A DNA stretch of 16,834 nucleotides from Minisyncoccota bacterium (GTDB lineage: Bacteria > Patescibacteria > Paceibacteria > UBA9973): assembly GCA_028696935.1 (NCBI GenBank), contig JAQVGE010000007.1:1-16834 (forward strand), written 5' to 3'. Positions 1 through 6,662 of the stretch are shown here, in pieces; position 1 is the first letter of the stretch; every line of letters starts with the position of its first letter. A program made the translations under genes and the position numbers. The notes under the pieces were generated by a model, which did no database searches, had not been told where the DNA came from, and was given only the letters and a program-made list of their open reading frames with translations.

Positions 1-1173
1 CCACGGGTTGGCAACTGAAACACTAAATTGTTCAGCTATTCTAGATGCGAACATAGACCAAGTTGAAGGGATAAATTGAGAAGGACCCCTAGCTCCACCC
101 CATCCAGGAACCCCCTCAATTGGGCAAGATATTCTAGTGTTATATGGGTCTAAACCTAAAGCTCCAGTTATCTTTAAAAATGGTGGAATATCTCTTGTTG
201 GACTCATTCCGTTTTTAAATAAACGACCAGTGTTCATTCCCCTGCTTTCACCTGTATCTTTATTGTTTAAATAACATAAACCAACATTATTACCAATGTT
301 AGTTTCTTGTTTCAATATTCCTAAAATGAAGGCAGTTCTAACTCCTGTTTTAGTTGAAGCATACTCGGCATATTTAACAGCATCTCCAAAAGGAATTCCA
401 CCTCCTTGGACTCCTCCAGCAAGTTCAAATAATCTAGCTCTTATTTTAGTTGCTTGAGCTTTTCTTTCTTCTAAGATTTTAGAATATTCAGCTTCTTTGT
501 TTTTACTAATTGAGAGAAGGTTCTTTTTTTCAGCCTCAGTTAATTCAACTTTCTTTTTAGCATTTTCTAACTGGTATTTAACATCGATTTCTTGATTCTT
601 TTTTTCTTCTAATCCCTTTTTTTCTATCTCAGTCTCTGATTTAATTCCTCTAATTTGATTAATAGATTTTCTAATCCCATCCTTAATTGAAGAAAAAGCA
701 CTGATATCACTGTAAGCACCGGAAACAGTTTCTTGAGACAAAAGAAGAATAAGCAGAGGTTTGTCTCCAATTTCCCTTTCTTTACGAATTAGTTGGGCTA
801 AAGATTCTTTTTCTTTTTCAATTTTAGAAGAAAGAACATTTATTTGTTTGTTTTTTTGATTTATTTCTCCTCCTAGTTTTTCAATAGTTAAATTTTTAGC
901 TTTGATATCTAATTTTGATTTATTAATTTGGGTCGTTAAAATTGAGATATCTCTAGAGATAGAAGCAGATTGACCTTTTTGATTTTCAAGCTCTTTTTGT
1001 TTTAAGGCGATTTCCCTTTCTAGTGCAGCTAATTCTGCTTCTAATTTGGCTTTATCTGCTTGGGCATTCTGAAGGGCTACATTTGCTTCAACATTAGGTA
1101 ACAACAAATAAAGAAACCCGACTAAAATTAAGGTCAAAGTAAAAAAAGAAAAATATTTTTTATATTTATCCAT
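1..1173 (-). CDS. Coiled-coil lytic murein transglycosylase, partial (3' end off the window)
   Basis: The minus-strand frame opens with ATG at 1173 and runs without a stop to the window edge (391 codons seen). Residues 1-30 form a short basic head and a hydrophobic segment, so a signal peptide or membrane anchor. Residues ~33-245 are Lys/Glu-rich heptad-like coiled coil of the CwlO/EnvC style, interrupted around 138-165 by a hydrophobic stretch (PLLILLLSQ). From ~255 a globular domain begins: GILKQETNIG (285-294) resembles the MltB/SLT catalytic glutamate region, with Glu290 as the predicted acid, and GARGPSQFIPSTW (360-372) matches the GxxGxxQFxPSxW/Y motif of lytic transglycosylases. It probably cleaves peptidoglycan glycan strands outside the membrane. 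The start is supported by a -10 box 7 nt upstream. The family call is from motifs only, and the missing C-terminus could hold more domains. Confidence 0.8.
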   Translation of the reverse strand, partial: MDKYKKYFSFFTLTLILVGFLYLLLPNVEANVALQNAQADKAKLEAELAALEREIALKQKELENQKGQSASISRDISILTTQINKSKLDIKAKNLTIEKLGGEINQKNKQINVLSSKIEKEKESLAQLIRKEREIGDKPLLILLLSQETVSGAYSDISAFSSIKDGIRKSINQIRGIKSETEIEKKGLEEKKNQEIDVKYQLENAKKKVELTEAEKKNLLSISKNKEAEYSKILEERKAQATKIRARLFELAGGVQGGGIPFGDAVKYAEYASTKTGVRTAFILGILKQETNIGNNVGLCYLNNKDTGESRGMNTGRLFKNGMSPTRDIPPFLKITGALGLDPYNTRISCPIEGVPGWGGARGPSQFIPSTWSMFASRIAEQFSVSVANPW

Positions 1174-1180
1174 ACCGTAA

Positions 1181-1186
1181 ATTGTA
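1181..1186 (-). promoter_or_regulatory. Putative -10 box (TACAAT) of the lytic transglycosylase gene
   Basis: TACAAT on the minus strand ends 7 nt before the ATG at 1173, so transcription would start at or next to the start codon. It abuts the terminator hairpin of the upstream L25 gene. The best -35 candidate at 17-nt spacing, TTTATC (1204-1209), is poor and lies in the terminator loop region. Confidence 0.45.
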
Positions 1187-1231
1187 TCACAAAAGACCCC
1201 TTAGATAAACATCTAGGGGTCTTTTGTGATA
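1185..1231 (-). terminator. Rho-independent terminator after the L25 gene
   Basis: Arms 1185-1206 and 1211-1231 pair over about 21 bp with a single bulged base and a 4-nt loop (1207-1210). The stem contains AAAAGACCCC paired with GGGGTCTTTT. It begins 17 nt past the L25 stop codon. The T run lies inside the descending arm, not after it. The hairpin separates the L25 and transglycosylase transcription units, both read on the minus strand. Confidence 0.8.
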
Positions 1232-1248
1232 AATAATTAGAGATTAAT

Positions 1249-1905
1249 TTATTCTTTGTTTTCTTCACCTTCATCCTCCTTCTTTCCTTTCTTTTCAACC
1301 TCAATAGCAGATAAATCTACAGAAGCATTTTCTTCTTGAACTTCTTCTTTCATCGGAGCAATAAGAGCAATGACTTCATCTTCTCCTGTTTTCATTAAGA
1401 CTCCTTTAGGAAGAGTAATATCTTTGACCAAAATTTGAGAATCTAATGTCTCTAGGGCTGAAATATCAACTTCGATATTGTGAGGAATATCTTTAGGTAA
1501 AGCTTCTACTTCAAGTTCGTGGATAATCTTAACCAAAACTCCTAAACCATCTTTTTCAGCTTTGGCGACACCAATAAACTCAACGGGAACAGAAACTTCA
1601 ACTGGTTTATTCATATCCACAGCAAGAAAATCAACGTGAATAGGAAAACCTTTAATTGGGTCAACTTGAATATCGTGAATTAGAGCATCTACTTTTACCA
1701 ACCCATTTTTCTCATCATTTATCTCTAAAACAATTGTACTAGTCTCACCTACTAGTTTAAAAACTTTTTCGAAGGCGACTTTCTCAACGGAAATAGTAGT
1801 ATTTTCCACTTGAGCGCCATAGACAACAGCTGGAACCATACCGTTATTTCGTACGATTTTAAGCTTATCTGTCTTACTTCGCTTTGTTGCGGTTAATTTA
1901 TTCAT
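1249..1905 (-). CDS. rplY: 50S ribosomal protein L25 / general stress protein Ctc
   Basis: Predicted 218-residue L25 of the long TL5/Ctc type, which binds 5S rRNA in the large ribosomal subunit. The N-terminal L25 domain (about 1-90) shows the opening MNKLTATKR, the R-N-N-G-x-V-P-A-V-V-Y-G element near residue 20, and the DIQVDPIKGFPIHVDF block near 80-95, matching the family's 'DP.KG...HVDF' signature. The C-terminal beta domain follows (ELEVEALPKDIPHNIEVDIS). The last ~30 residues are a low-complexity Glu/Lys tail, common in Ctc proteins. The frame extends 12 codons further upstream, but the ATG at 1905 is preferred because it gives the family N-terminus and has a promoter placed just before it. 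The gene is flanked by terminators on both sides, so it is probably monocistronic. Confidence 0.93.
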   Translation of the reverse strand: MNKLTATKRSKTDKLKIVRNNGMVPAVVYGAQVENTTISVEKVAFEKVFKLVGETSTIVLEINDEKNGLVKVDALIHDIQVDPIKGFPIHVDFLAVDMNKPVEVSVPVEFIGVAKAEKDGLGVLVKIIHELEVEALPKDIPHNIEVDISALETLDSQILVKDITLPKGVLMKTGEDEVIALIAPMKEEVQEENASVDLSAIEVEKKGKKEDEGEENKE

Positions 1906-1912
1906 AGGGGTG

Positions 1913-1941
1913 ATAATAACATTAAAACCCAATTTTTGCAA
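1913..1941 (-). promoter_or_regulatory. Promoter of rplY (TTGCAA - 17 nt - TATTAT), probably leaderless
   Basis: On the minus strand TTGCAA (1936-1941) and TATTAT (1913-1918) are separated by 17 nt. This is the best-formed sigma-70-like promoter in the window. The -10 ends 7 nt before the ATG at 1905, so the mRNA should begin at or near the start codon, and no Shine-Dalgarno sequence is present. Confidence 0.65.
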
Positions 1942-1943
1942 AT

Positions 1944-1972
1944 AAAAAAGCCTACGTTTGCATAACGTAGGC
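1944..1972 (-). terminator. Strong intrinsic terminator, minus strand
   Basis: A perfect 9-bp stem, GCCTACGTT (1950-1958) with AACGTAGGC (1964-1972), has a 5-nt loop and is followed on the minus strand by six T residues (complement of 1944-1949). It ends transcription coming from the aldolase side just before the rplY promoter. A second small hairpin, GACC-AGT-GGTC (1973-1983), sits beside it. The outer GCC can pair instead with GGC at 1986-1988, which is followed on the plus strand by eight T residues, so the region might also stop plus-strand transcripts. Confidence 0.85.
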
Positions 1973-1994
1973 GACCAGTGGTCTTGGCTTTTTT

Positions 1995-2069
1995 TTGTTG
2001 TGCCCCTATTCTCTATCTATTCAAGATAGAACAAGTGAATTTTTATTTTCTTTTGGGACAGCACAACAA
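1995..2069. other. Structured intergenic element of unknown function
   Basis: TTGTTGTGC (1995-2003) pairs perfectly with GCACAACAA (2061-2069). The stem continues with CCC (2004-2006) and GGG (2055-2057) past a 3-nt bulge. Inside lies a 6-bp hairpin, TCTATC (2012-2017) with GATAGA (2025-2030) and loop TATTCAA. Loop bases ATTCA (2019-2023) are complementary to TGAAT (2036-2040), which would allow a pseudoknot. On the minus strand the element lies between the aldolase gene and the terminator at 1944-1972. It could be an aldolase 3'-UTR structure or a small RNA of roughly 120 nt ending at that terminator. I recognise no family. Confidence 0.4.
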
Positions 2070-2116
2070 TAGTAGTACTACATCTTCATATAAATAATAG
2101 TAAATATTATCTAAAT

Positions 2117-3004
2117 TTACAAATTATTAAATAATCTTAATCGTTTATAAACCACTTCTTCTATAGCAAGAACGGCTGGGTTTAGGAATTTATAAGGGGC
2201 AATTTCATCTGGGTTTTCTTTTAATGATTTTTCTAAAGCTTCTTTATAAGCAACTCGAATTTCTGTATTTATGTGGATAATTGATATCCCTGCTTTAATC
2301 GCCTCTTTAAAGTCTCCATCAGAAATTCCAGAACCACCATGTAAAACAAGAGGAATACCACAAGCTTCTCTTAATTCTTTAATTCTACTAATATCTAAAT
2401 TGGGATTCCCTTCTTTTACCATTCCGTGGATATTCCCTACTGATGGGGCTAATAAATCAACACCCGTTTGTTCTACGAAATATTTTGCATCTTCTATTTT
2501 TGTCATAGTTTCTTTGTTTACCCCTTCTGGAATTTCATTGAGTAATTTTGAGGATTGACCAATAAAGCCAATTTCTGCTTCTATTAGTATATCTCTATCT
2601 TCTTTTAAATTAGTTTCTTTTGCATATAAAACACATTCTTTGGTTAAAGCAATATTTTCTTCAAGGGGTAACTTAACTGCATCTATGATAACAGCATCAA
2701 AACCACTATCAATTGAGTTTTTAACAGATGAAAAAGAGTAGTGGTGATCGCCGTTTAAAAATATCGGATAATCATCTTTTTCTTTAATTTGTTTTATTAA
2801 AATGGAAACTTCTTCTCGGCCAATAAAAGCTTCTTCTCCCTCTGAGACACCAATAATAACAGGAACTTTTTCTTTTATTTCTTCGGAGAGTTTTTTTGCT
2901 GCATTATAAATTCCATGTAAGCCTTCAATGTTTGAGATGTTGAAATGACCAATAGCAACCCTTTTTTCATCCGCTAGTTTTATATATTCTCTTAAAGATT
3001 TCAT
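2117..3004 (-). CDS. fba: Class II fructose-1,6-bisphosphate aldolase
   Basis: A 295-residue zinc-dependent aldolase that reversibly cleaves fructose-1,6-bisphosphate to DHAP and glyceraldehyde-3-phosphate. Family signatures appear in order: RVAIGHFNISNIE (15-27), LNGDHHYSF (83-91) with the Asp86/His87 catalytic and metal site, IEAEIGFIG (141-149), NIHG with metal ligand His193, LHGGSG with metal ligand His222 (221-226), and a phosphate-binding IHINTEIR (243-250). Length fits the family (about 280-310). An in-frame ATG 105 nt upstream would add 35 residues with no counterpart in aldolases and would remove the intergenic promoter, so the start at 3004 is chosen. The gene is divergent from a PfkB-family kinase. 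The related KbaY/GatY tagatose-bisphosphate aldolases cannot be excluded, but the glycolytic context favours FBP. Confidence 0.92.
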   Translation of the reverse strand: MKSLREYIKLADEKRVAIGHFNISNIEGLHGIYNAAKKLSEEIKEKVPVIIGVSEGEEAFIGREEVSILIKQIKEKDDYPIFLNGDHHYSFSSVKNSIDSGFDAVIIDAVKLPLEENIALTKECVLYAKETNLKEDRDILIEAEIGFIGQSSKLLNEIPEGVNKETMTKIEDAKYFVEQTGVDLLAPSVGNIHGMVKEGNPNLDISRIKELREACGIPLVLHGGSGISDGDFKEAIKAGISIIHINTEIRVAYKEALEKSLKENPDEIAPYKFLNPAVLAIEEVVYKRLRLFNNL

Positions 3005-3011
3005 AATTAAA

Positions 3012-3017
3012 ATTATA
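3012..3017 (-). promoter_or_regulatory. -10 box (TATAAT) of the aldolase gene, probably leaderless
   Basis: A consensus TATAAT on the minus strand ends 7 nt before the ATG at 3004. No convincing -35 (TTATCT at 17 nt) and no ribosome binding site are seen. The -10 lies within 10 bp of the plus-strand -10 of the divergent kinase, so the two promoters overlap. Confidence 0.55.
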
Positions 3018-3025
3018 CCATAATG

Positions 3026-3034
3026 TGATATAAT
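3026..3034 (+). promoter_or_regulatory. Extended -10 promoter (TGATATAAT) for the sugar kinase gene
   Basis: TGnTATAAT on the plus strand gives a start near 3041 and a leader of about 50 nt before the ATG at 3092. A second TATAAT at 3077-3082, 9 nt from the ATG, could give a nearly leaderless transcript instead. The same nine bases occur before the gap gene (8881-8889, minus strand). Confidence 0.5.
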
Positions 3035-3091
3035 AGATAAGTTCGAGTTAGCATATTTAAAAATATAATTATTATTTATAATTAAAGTAGA

Positions 3092-4093
3092 ATGGACAAA
3101 AATAAGCAAATTGATTTTTTAGCTATTGGAGATATTGTTACAGAACCTTTTATTAAAATTGATGACGTAGAGGTAGAGTGTGATTCTAATGGGGATGATT
3201 GTAAGTTGTCTTTTCGTTTTGGAGATAAAATACCTTATAAATCTGCCGAAGAATTTAGAGCTTTTGGTAATAGTCCCAACGCTGCTGTGTGTGCCTCTAA
3301 GCTAGGACTTAATACATGTTTAATTTCTTATGTTGGTGAAGATTCTGTTGGTAGAGGTAACATAGAAGCTTTGGTAAGTAATAATGTTGGGATTGACTAC
3401 ATGGAAACAGTACCTGGAATGATTTCCAATTATCATTATGTTTTGTGGCACAAAACAGAACGAACAATTTTAGTTAAACATAATGAGTACCCATATTCTT
3501 TTCCTGTTGATTTACCGGAGCCTAAATGGATTTATTTATCTTCTTTGGCTAGTAATTCATTAGAATATCATAATCAGATTATTAAATATTTAGAAAAACA
3601 CCCAGATGTTAATCTAGCTTTTCAGCCAGGAACTTTTCAAATAAAACTAGGAGTTCAGAACCTAAAAGAAATTTATAATCGAACCCAAGTTCTTTTGTGT
3701 AACAAGAATGAAGCTCAAAGAATTCTAAAAAATAAAGAAGAGGATGACTCTGTTAAATTAATTAAAAAACTTTATAATCTGGGACCTGAAATGGTTGTTA
3801 TGACTGATGGAAGCAAAGGGGCTTATGTTTATGAAGGTAAAAATATTTGGTTTCTTCCTGCTTATCCAGCAAAAGCAGTAGAAAGAACTGGAGCAGGAGA
3901 TGCTTTCGGTTCAACCTTTCTGTCTGCTTTGATTTTAGGTAAGAACATAGAAGAAGCTTTGCTCTGGGCTGGTATTAATGCGATGTCTGTAATTCAGGAG
4001 GTTGGGACACAAAAAGGTTTACTCACAAAAGAAAAATTAGAAGAATACTTAAATAATCTCCCTGAAGATTACAAGGTTGCTAAATTAAAATAA
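3092..4093 (+). CDS. PfkB-family (ribokinase-like) carbohydrate kinase
   Basis: A 333-residue ATP-dependent sugar kinase of the PfkB superfamily. Seen: N-terminal strand IDFLAIGDIV (7-16), the first PfkB signature region as FGNSPNAAVCASKLG (58-72), NKNEA (204-208), VVMTDGSKGAYVY (235-247), and the second signature ERTGAGDAFGSTF (264-276) with anion hole GAGD and catalytic base Asp270. An insert at about 20-55, including a Cys/Asp-rich CDSNGDDC, replaces the usual short lid and is not typical of ribokinase. The substrate cannot be fixed from sequence: phosphofructokinase, fructokinase or nucleoside kinase are all possible. Divergence from the FBP aldolase gene favours a hexose or hexose-phosphate substrate, which is inference. 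The 127-residue gene follows after 6 nt. Confidence 0.85.
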   Translation: MDKNKQIDFLAIGDIVTEPFIKIDDVEVECDSNGDDCKLSFRFGDKIPYKSAEEFRAFGNSPNAAVCASKLGLNTCLISYVGEDSVGRGNIEALVSNNVGIDYMETVPGMISNYHYVLWHKTERTILVKHNEYPYSFPVDLPEPKWIYLSSLASNSLEYHNQIIKYLEKHPDVNLAFQPGTFQIKLGVQNLKEIYNRTQVLLCNKNEAQRILKNKEEDDSVKLIKKLYNLGPEMVVMTDGSKGAYVYEGKNIWFLPAYPAKAVERTGAGDAFGSTFLSALILGKNIEEALLWAGINAMSVIQEVGTQKGLLTKEKLEEYLNNLPEDYKVAKLK

Positions 4094-4099
4094 TAAAAA

Positions 4100-4483
4100 A
4101 TGAAAGATTCTGATTTTTTTGAAAAAAGAAAAGAAGCTGATGTCTTATCAAAAGAAGTAGAGAAACAAGCTGTTAAGGAAAACAAGTTAAATGTTGGTGA
4201 TTATGAAAAGATTAAAGTAAAAACAACCGCTGAGGCAAACTCATCGGATGATTATGATTTGCAGAGTATAGAATTAATGGCCTCTATGGATTCAAAAAAT
4301 GGAGGACAAATTTATGAGATAGAGAAAACGAAAAAACAAATAAATAAAATAAATCAAGAAATAAGAAAATTTAAAAGAGAACCCTTAGGGGATAAGGATG
4401 AAGAAATTAATAGATTTATTAATTTAATGGAAAAAGAGGTAAAAAAAGAGAGAAAGTTAGATAATCTCTTAGAAGGTAATTAG
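4100..4483 (+). CDS. Small charged hypothetical protein
   Basis: A 127-residue, highly charged, Lys/Glu-rich protein starting 6 nt after the kinase stop, hence probably co-transcribed. No signal peptide, membrane segment or cysteine is seen. Residues ~1-40 and ~78-125 look like amphipathic helices or coiled coil (EIEKTKKQINKINQEIRKF; NRFINLMEKEVKKERKL), with a polar linker between. I recognise no family and assign no function. Coding status is supported by the clean frame, matching codon style, its position in the operon, and the terminator right after it. Confidence 0.6.
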   Translation: MKDSDFFEKRKEADVLSKEVEKQAVKENKLNVGDYEKIKVKTTAEANSSDDYDLQSIELMASMDSKNGGQIYEIEKTKKQINKINQEIRKFKREPLGDKDEEINRFINLMEKEVKKERKLDNLLEGN

Positions 4484-4508
4484 AAATTATTTAATTATTG
4501 TAATATTG

Positions 4509-4544
4509 AAAAAATCCATTCTGATTTAGTGAATGGTTTTTTTT
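4509..4544. terminator. Bidirectional terminator between convergent genes
   Basis: AAAAAATCCATTC (4509-4521) pairs with GAATGG plus a run of eight T (4531-4544), with one mismatch and a 9-nt loop. The T run serves the plus-strand kinase operon and the A run serves the minus-strand central-carbon operon. The loop contains the stop codon of the transketolase C subunit (4526-4528), so the hairpin is partly inside that coding sequence. Confidence 0.8.
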
Positions 4545-5530
4545 AGTAAAAGTTTATTCGCTGCTTTAATGATATGAGTATAATTAAGATGATATTCCTC
4601 ATAAAGTTCTTCTTTTGTGCCAGATTGTCCAAATAAATCTTTTACACCAATAAATTCCATAGGAACTGGATAATTTCTAGATAAAAATTCAGCTACAGCA
4701 CTCCCCATCCCACCAGCAATTTGATGGTCCTCTACGGTTAAAATAGCTTTAGTTTCTTTGGCAAGTGAAATAATAGAATCTTCATCTAGGGGTTTAATGG
4801 TTGAAAGATTCATCAATTTAATTTTAATACCCTTTTTTTCTAATTCTTTTGATGCGAGTAAGGCCTCATATAAAATTGGTCCTGTTGCAATAATTCCAAT
4901 ATCAGCTAAAAGTTTATCCGGAGTAAAAATTATTTGAGCCTTGCCTATTTCAAAAGGAGTTTCGGTTGTTGTTATTATGGGACTTTTCCCTCTTGTTAAC
5001 CTAAGATATGTAGGTTCTTTGGTTTGAGAACAAGCAATAGTTGCCTTCTTGGCTTCAATTGCATCTACTGGTGAAATAACAGTCATGTTAGGAAGTACTC
5101 TCATAAGAGCGATATCTTCAGTCATTTGATGACTTCCACCATCAGGACCAACTTCTATCCCCGTGTGAGTACTTGCTATTTTAACGGGCCTATCGTTATA
5201 ACAGATATTTGTTCTAACTTGTTCCCAGTTACGTCCAGGGCTGAAAATAGCAAAAGAAGAAGCAAAAGGTATTTTACCCATAGCAGCCATTCCACTTGCG
5301 ACACTAACTAAATTTTGCTCAGCAACCCCTACTTCAATAAATCTTTCGGGAAATCTTTCAGCAAATAATTGCATTTTTGTTGATTCTGATAAATCCGCAC
5401 AAAGAGCAACAACTTCTTTATTTTTTATTCCTGCTTGAAGAAGACCGTTACCAAAACCTTGTCTGGTTGATTCTTTCTCAACACCTTCGTTAAAAATCTT
5501 TGTATTTAACTTTAATTCTGGATTAAGCAT
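4526..5530 (-). CDS. Transketolase, C-terminal subunit
   Basis: A 334-residue protein holding the pyrimidine-binding and C-terminal domains of transketolase, the half that completes the thiamine diphosphate site. FIEVGVAEQNLVSVASGMAA (64-83) contains the conserved glutamate (Glu71) that activates the cofactor. Further family blocks are FASSFAIFSPGRNWEQVR (89-106) and THTGIEVGPDGGSHQMTEDI (121-140), then a C-terminal domain with VEDHQIAGGMGSAVAE. The N-terminal half is a separate gene (5784-6623), as in archaeal and many bacterial split transketolases, and the pair should form an alpha2-beta2 enzyme. It is the last gene of its operon and starts 10 nt after the small membrane protein gene, with no Shine-Dalgarno sequence. 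A DXS or sulfopyruvate role is unlikely because the partner and operon are pentose-phosphate genes. Confidence 0.92.
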   Translation of the reverse strand: MLNPELKLNTKIFNEGVEKESTRQGFGNGLLQAGIKNKEVVALCADLSESTKMQLFAERFPERFIEVGVAEQNLVSVASGMAAMGKIPFASSFAIFSPGRNWEQVRTNICYNDRPVKIASTHTGIEVGPDGGSHQMTEDIALMRVLPNMTVISPVDAIEAKKATIACSQTKEPTYLRLTRGKSPIITTTETPFEIGKAQIIFTPDKLLADIGIIATGPILYEALLASKELEKKGIKIKLMNLSTIKPLDEDSIISLAKETKAILTVEDHQIAGGMGSAVAEFLSRNYPVPMEFIGVKDLFGQSGTKEELYEEYHLNYTHIIKAANKLLLKKTIH

Positions 5531-5540
5531 ATTTATTTTA

Positions 5541-5783
5541 TTAAGAATATATTTGATATAGAGAGAATAAAGATATTAAAACCCAAGCGATATTTAAAAA
5601 TCCAGACTGATAATCTTTACTATGAAAAGCTATAACAACGATACCGCCTGCTCCTGTTGCGTTTAAAAAAATATAATGTAAGCTTTTAGCTTCAATATAT
5701 CCAAGACTCAATAAAAAATAACCTGCTAGGACAGCTATCATTCCATACCAACCAATTAAATTAATTAAAAAACTTTTTTTCAT
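5541..5783 (-). CDS. Small membrane protein, resembles the CBU_0592 family
   Basis: An 80-residue integral membrane protein with about three hydrophobic helices: LINLIGWYGMIAVLAGYFLLSL (residues ~6-27), YIFLNATGAGGIVVIAFHS (~37-55) and FLNIAWVLISLFSLYQIY (~62-79). The pattern N-terminal GW-Y-G, central LN-x-x-G-A, and C-terminal LNIAW is what I recall of the CBU_0592-type small membrane proteins, whose function is unknown to me. The ATG directly follows the stop codon of the transketolase N subunit (TAA then ATG, no gap), and the C subunit starts 10 nt after its stop. It is thus locked between the two halves of one enzyme. Whether it anchors or affects the enzyme is unknown. Confidence 0.8.
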   Translation of the reverse strand: MKKSFLINLIGWYGMIAVLAGYFLLSLGYIEAKSLHYIFLNATGAGGIVVIAFHSKDYQSGFLNIAWVLISLFSLYQIYS

Positions 5784-6623
5784 TTAGATGTTTTCGTCTA
5801 ATTCTAATAATGCTTGCTTAGCTTGTTCTTTATTCGGAACAGAACCATGCCAATGATAATTATTTTCAAATAATTTGACCCCATTTCCAGGAGTTGTCTT
5901 GGCAATAATCATCGAAGGTCTATCTTTTGATTCTTTTGTTTTTTCTAGGGCGTTATTTATTTCATTAAAATCATTTCCATCTATTTCTAAAACATTCCAG
6001 TTAAAAGTAGACCACTTATGAATTAGATTATTAAGAGGCATAATTTCTTCTGTAAAACCACTTATTTGAATATTGTTACGATCAACTATTGCAATTAAAT
6101 TGTTTAATTTATGTTTAGCTCCAAGCATTGCTGCCTCCCATGTTTGCCCTTCGTTCATTTCCCCGTCACTCATTAAGCAATAAAACTTTTTAGATGAATT
6201 AGATTTATTTATTTTCTCAGCAATAGCCATTCCTACCGCTTGAGATAAACCTTCTCCAAGAGGGCCAGAAGATGTCTCTAAATAAGGAAGGAATTCGCGA
6301 TGAGGATGCCCTTGGAGACGAGTCCCTTTTTTACGTAAGGTTTGTAGCTCTTGTATTGGGAAATATCCTGAATGAGCCATTGAAGCATATAAAACAGGAC
6401 ATATATGTCCATTTGAAAGAATCAGCCTGTCTCGTTCTTCCCAATTAGGATTTTGGGGGTTATGTGAAAGATTACCAAAATAAAGTGAGGTAAAGATATC
6501 AGCCATCCCAAGTGGTCCAGCGGTATGTCCAGAACCAGCTTCAAAAAGCATTCTGATTATACTTTTACGAATTTCCCGCGATATGTTTTTCAGCTCTTCT
6601 ATTTTTTCTTTAGAAAGATTCAT
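5784..6623 (-). CDS. Transketolase, N-terminal (thiamine diphosphate-binding) subunit
   Basis: A 279-residue subunit carrying the diphosphate-binding domain. Motifs: GSGHTAGPLGMADIFTSLYF (30-49), RDRLILSNGH (64-73), GHPHRE (105-110), TSSGPLGEGLSQAVGMA (117-133), and the ThDP/Mg motif SDGEMNEG (152-159) followed by NNLIAIVDRNN (174-184). It transfers two-carbon ketol units between sugar phosphates and links ribose-5-phosphate and xylulose-5-phosphate to glycolysis. It lies in the operon 39 nt after rpe, a gap holding an AT-only hairpin, and directly abuts the small membrane protein gene. Length is normal for the N half of a split transketolase. Confidence 0.93.
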   Translation of the reverse strand: MNLSKEKIEELKNISREIRKSIIRMLFEAGSGHTAGPLGMADIFTSLYFGNLSHNPQNPNWEERDRLILSNGHICPVLYASMAHSGYFPIQELQTLRKKGTRLQGHPHREFLPYLETSSGPLGEGLSQAVGMAIAEKINKSNSSKKFYCLMSDGEMNEGQTWEAAMLGAKHKLNNLIAIVDRNNIQISGFTEEIMPLNNLIHKWSTFNWNVLEIDGNDFNEINNALEKTKESKDRPSMIIAKTTPGNGVKLFENNYHWHGSVPNKEQAKQALLELDENI

Positions 6624-6631
6624 AAGTAATA

Positions 6632-6659
6632 TTTTTATTTTAACAAATTAAAATAAAAA
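6632..6659. repeat. AT-only hairpin between rpe and the transketolase N gene
   Basis: Arms 6632-6643 and 6648-6659 are perfectly complementary over 12 bp (all A/T) around a 4-nt loop. On the transcribed minus strand no T run follows the hairpin, so it is a poor terminator. It may be an mRNA-stability or processing structure inside the operon, or chance in AT-rich DNA. Confidence 0.35.
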
Positions 6660-6662
6660 AAC

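Noticed and set aside
1906..1941. 12-residue N-terminal extension of L25
   Set aside because: It would use the promoter as coding sequence, and the family begins at the internal Met (MNKLTA).
1950..1972. Integron attC-like inverted repeat
   Set aside because: The GTTRRRY/RYYYAAC core does not fit and there are no cassettes or an integrase. A terminator explains it.
2271..2558. 95-codon plus-strand ORF inside the aldolase gene, and similar antisense frames in tktC, rpiB, gap, gatB, gltX and ftsW
   Set aside because: They lie opposite well-supported genes, show no domain motifs and are shadows of the real frames.
3005..3109. 35-residue N-terminal extension of the aldolase
   Set aside because: It has no counterpart in the family, is Ile/Asn-rich translated intergenic DNA, and would cover the TATAAT of this gene and overlap the divergent gene.
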